DNA of 5,183 nt, from NCBI GenBank assembly GCA_017501805.1, contig JAFVWG010000232.1:1-5183 (forward strand). The letters run 5' to 3'. The stretch is from Oscillospiraceae bacterium. Its GTDB lineage: Bacteria > Bacillota > Clostridia > Oscillospirales > Oscillospiraceae. The notes below the pieces were generated by a model. The model searched no databases. It worked only from the letters and a program-made list of their open reading frames with translations, and was not told where the DNA came from. A program made the position numbers and the translations under genes. Shown here one piece after another: positions 5,137 to 5,183 of this stretch (position 1 is the first letter of the stretch; each line of letters opens with the position of its first letter).

Positions 5137-5161
5137 GCCCCGTTTCTGATACCATCGGGGC
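5137..5161. repeat. Inverted repeat in the leader of the next gene
   Basis: GCCCCG (5137-5142) pairs with CGGGGC (5156-5161) around a 13-base loop. It sits just upstream of the ribosome binding site at the right edge. It could influence expression of the next gene or be a chance GC-rich repeat. Confidence 0.35.
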
Positions 5162-5171
5162 AGCCCGGAAC

Positions 5172-5179
5172 GAAAGGAG
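5172..5179 (+). promoter_or_regulatory. Ribosome binding site of a gene starting beyond the right edge
   Basis: GAAAGGAG is a strong Shine-Dalgarno sequence four bases from the end of the window, so a plus-strand start codon is expected within a few bases outside. The coding sequence itself is not visible. Confidence 0.6.
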
Positions 5180-5183
5180 CCCC

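Noticed and set aside
5097..5155. Promoters for the next gene (TTGCGT at 5097, TGATACCAT at 5147)
   Set aside because: Neither has a partner box at acceptable spacing with enough consensus matches.

Overview
The window reads as chromosomal DNA of a GC-rich member of the Clostridia (an Oscillospirales-like anaerobe is my best guess). This rests on gene content: a membrane-anchored HtrA-like protein, a CBS-pair protein, a SpoIIQ-like M23 protein, a DUF3810-type membrane protein, and strong GGAGG-type ribosome binding sites. No phylogenetic marker settles it.

Layout. Bases 3-1223 are the end of an HtrA/S1C-type gene whose start lies left of the window. A small two-CBS-domain protein follows (1295-1711). 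A bidirectional terminator (1724-1754) separates it from a convergent gene on the minus strand, an N-terminally anchored M23/LytM protein resembling SpoIIQ (1754-2413). Divergent from that gene, across a 136-bp gap with candidate promoters for both directions, is a DUF3810-type three-helix membrane protein (2550-3617). A consensus sigma-A promoter then drives tRNA-Val(GAC) (3663-3739), which ends in a long hairpin terminator. After a compositionally distinct locus (about 3784-4423), the window closes with an intact cyclase/arylformamidase-family gene (4450-5046) and the leader of a further gene that begins just past base 5183.

The most interesting part is the locus after the tRNA. It has an ordered array of eight short hairpins (3789-3968): four separated by GTGAAG-type linkers, then four separated by the reverse complement CTTCAC. 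The stems differ in sequence while the linkers stay constant. Linkers of the two arms can pair rung by rung, with one hairpin looped out on each side at each step. Immediately downstream is an AT-richer gene for a four-helix-bundle protein of the S23/Avd-like family (4014-4376). The array and protein look like one acquired unit placed between the tRNA and the cyclase gene.

A second theme is altered catalytic residues in protease-like proteins. The HtrA-like protein has Lys where the catalytic His belongs. The DUF3810-type protein has RALAH where relatives, as I recall them, have HExxH. The M23 protein keeps its zinc ligands but has Asn where active enzymes have the YxHL His. The genes do not form one pathway. 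The shared theme is envelope and sporulation functions beside a tRNA-linked accessory element.
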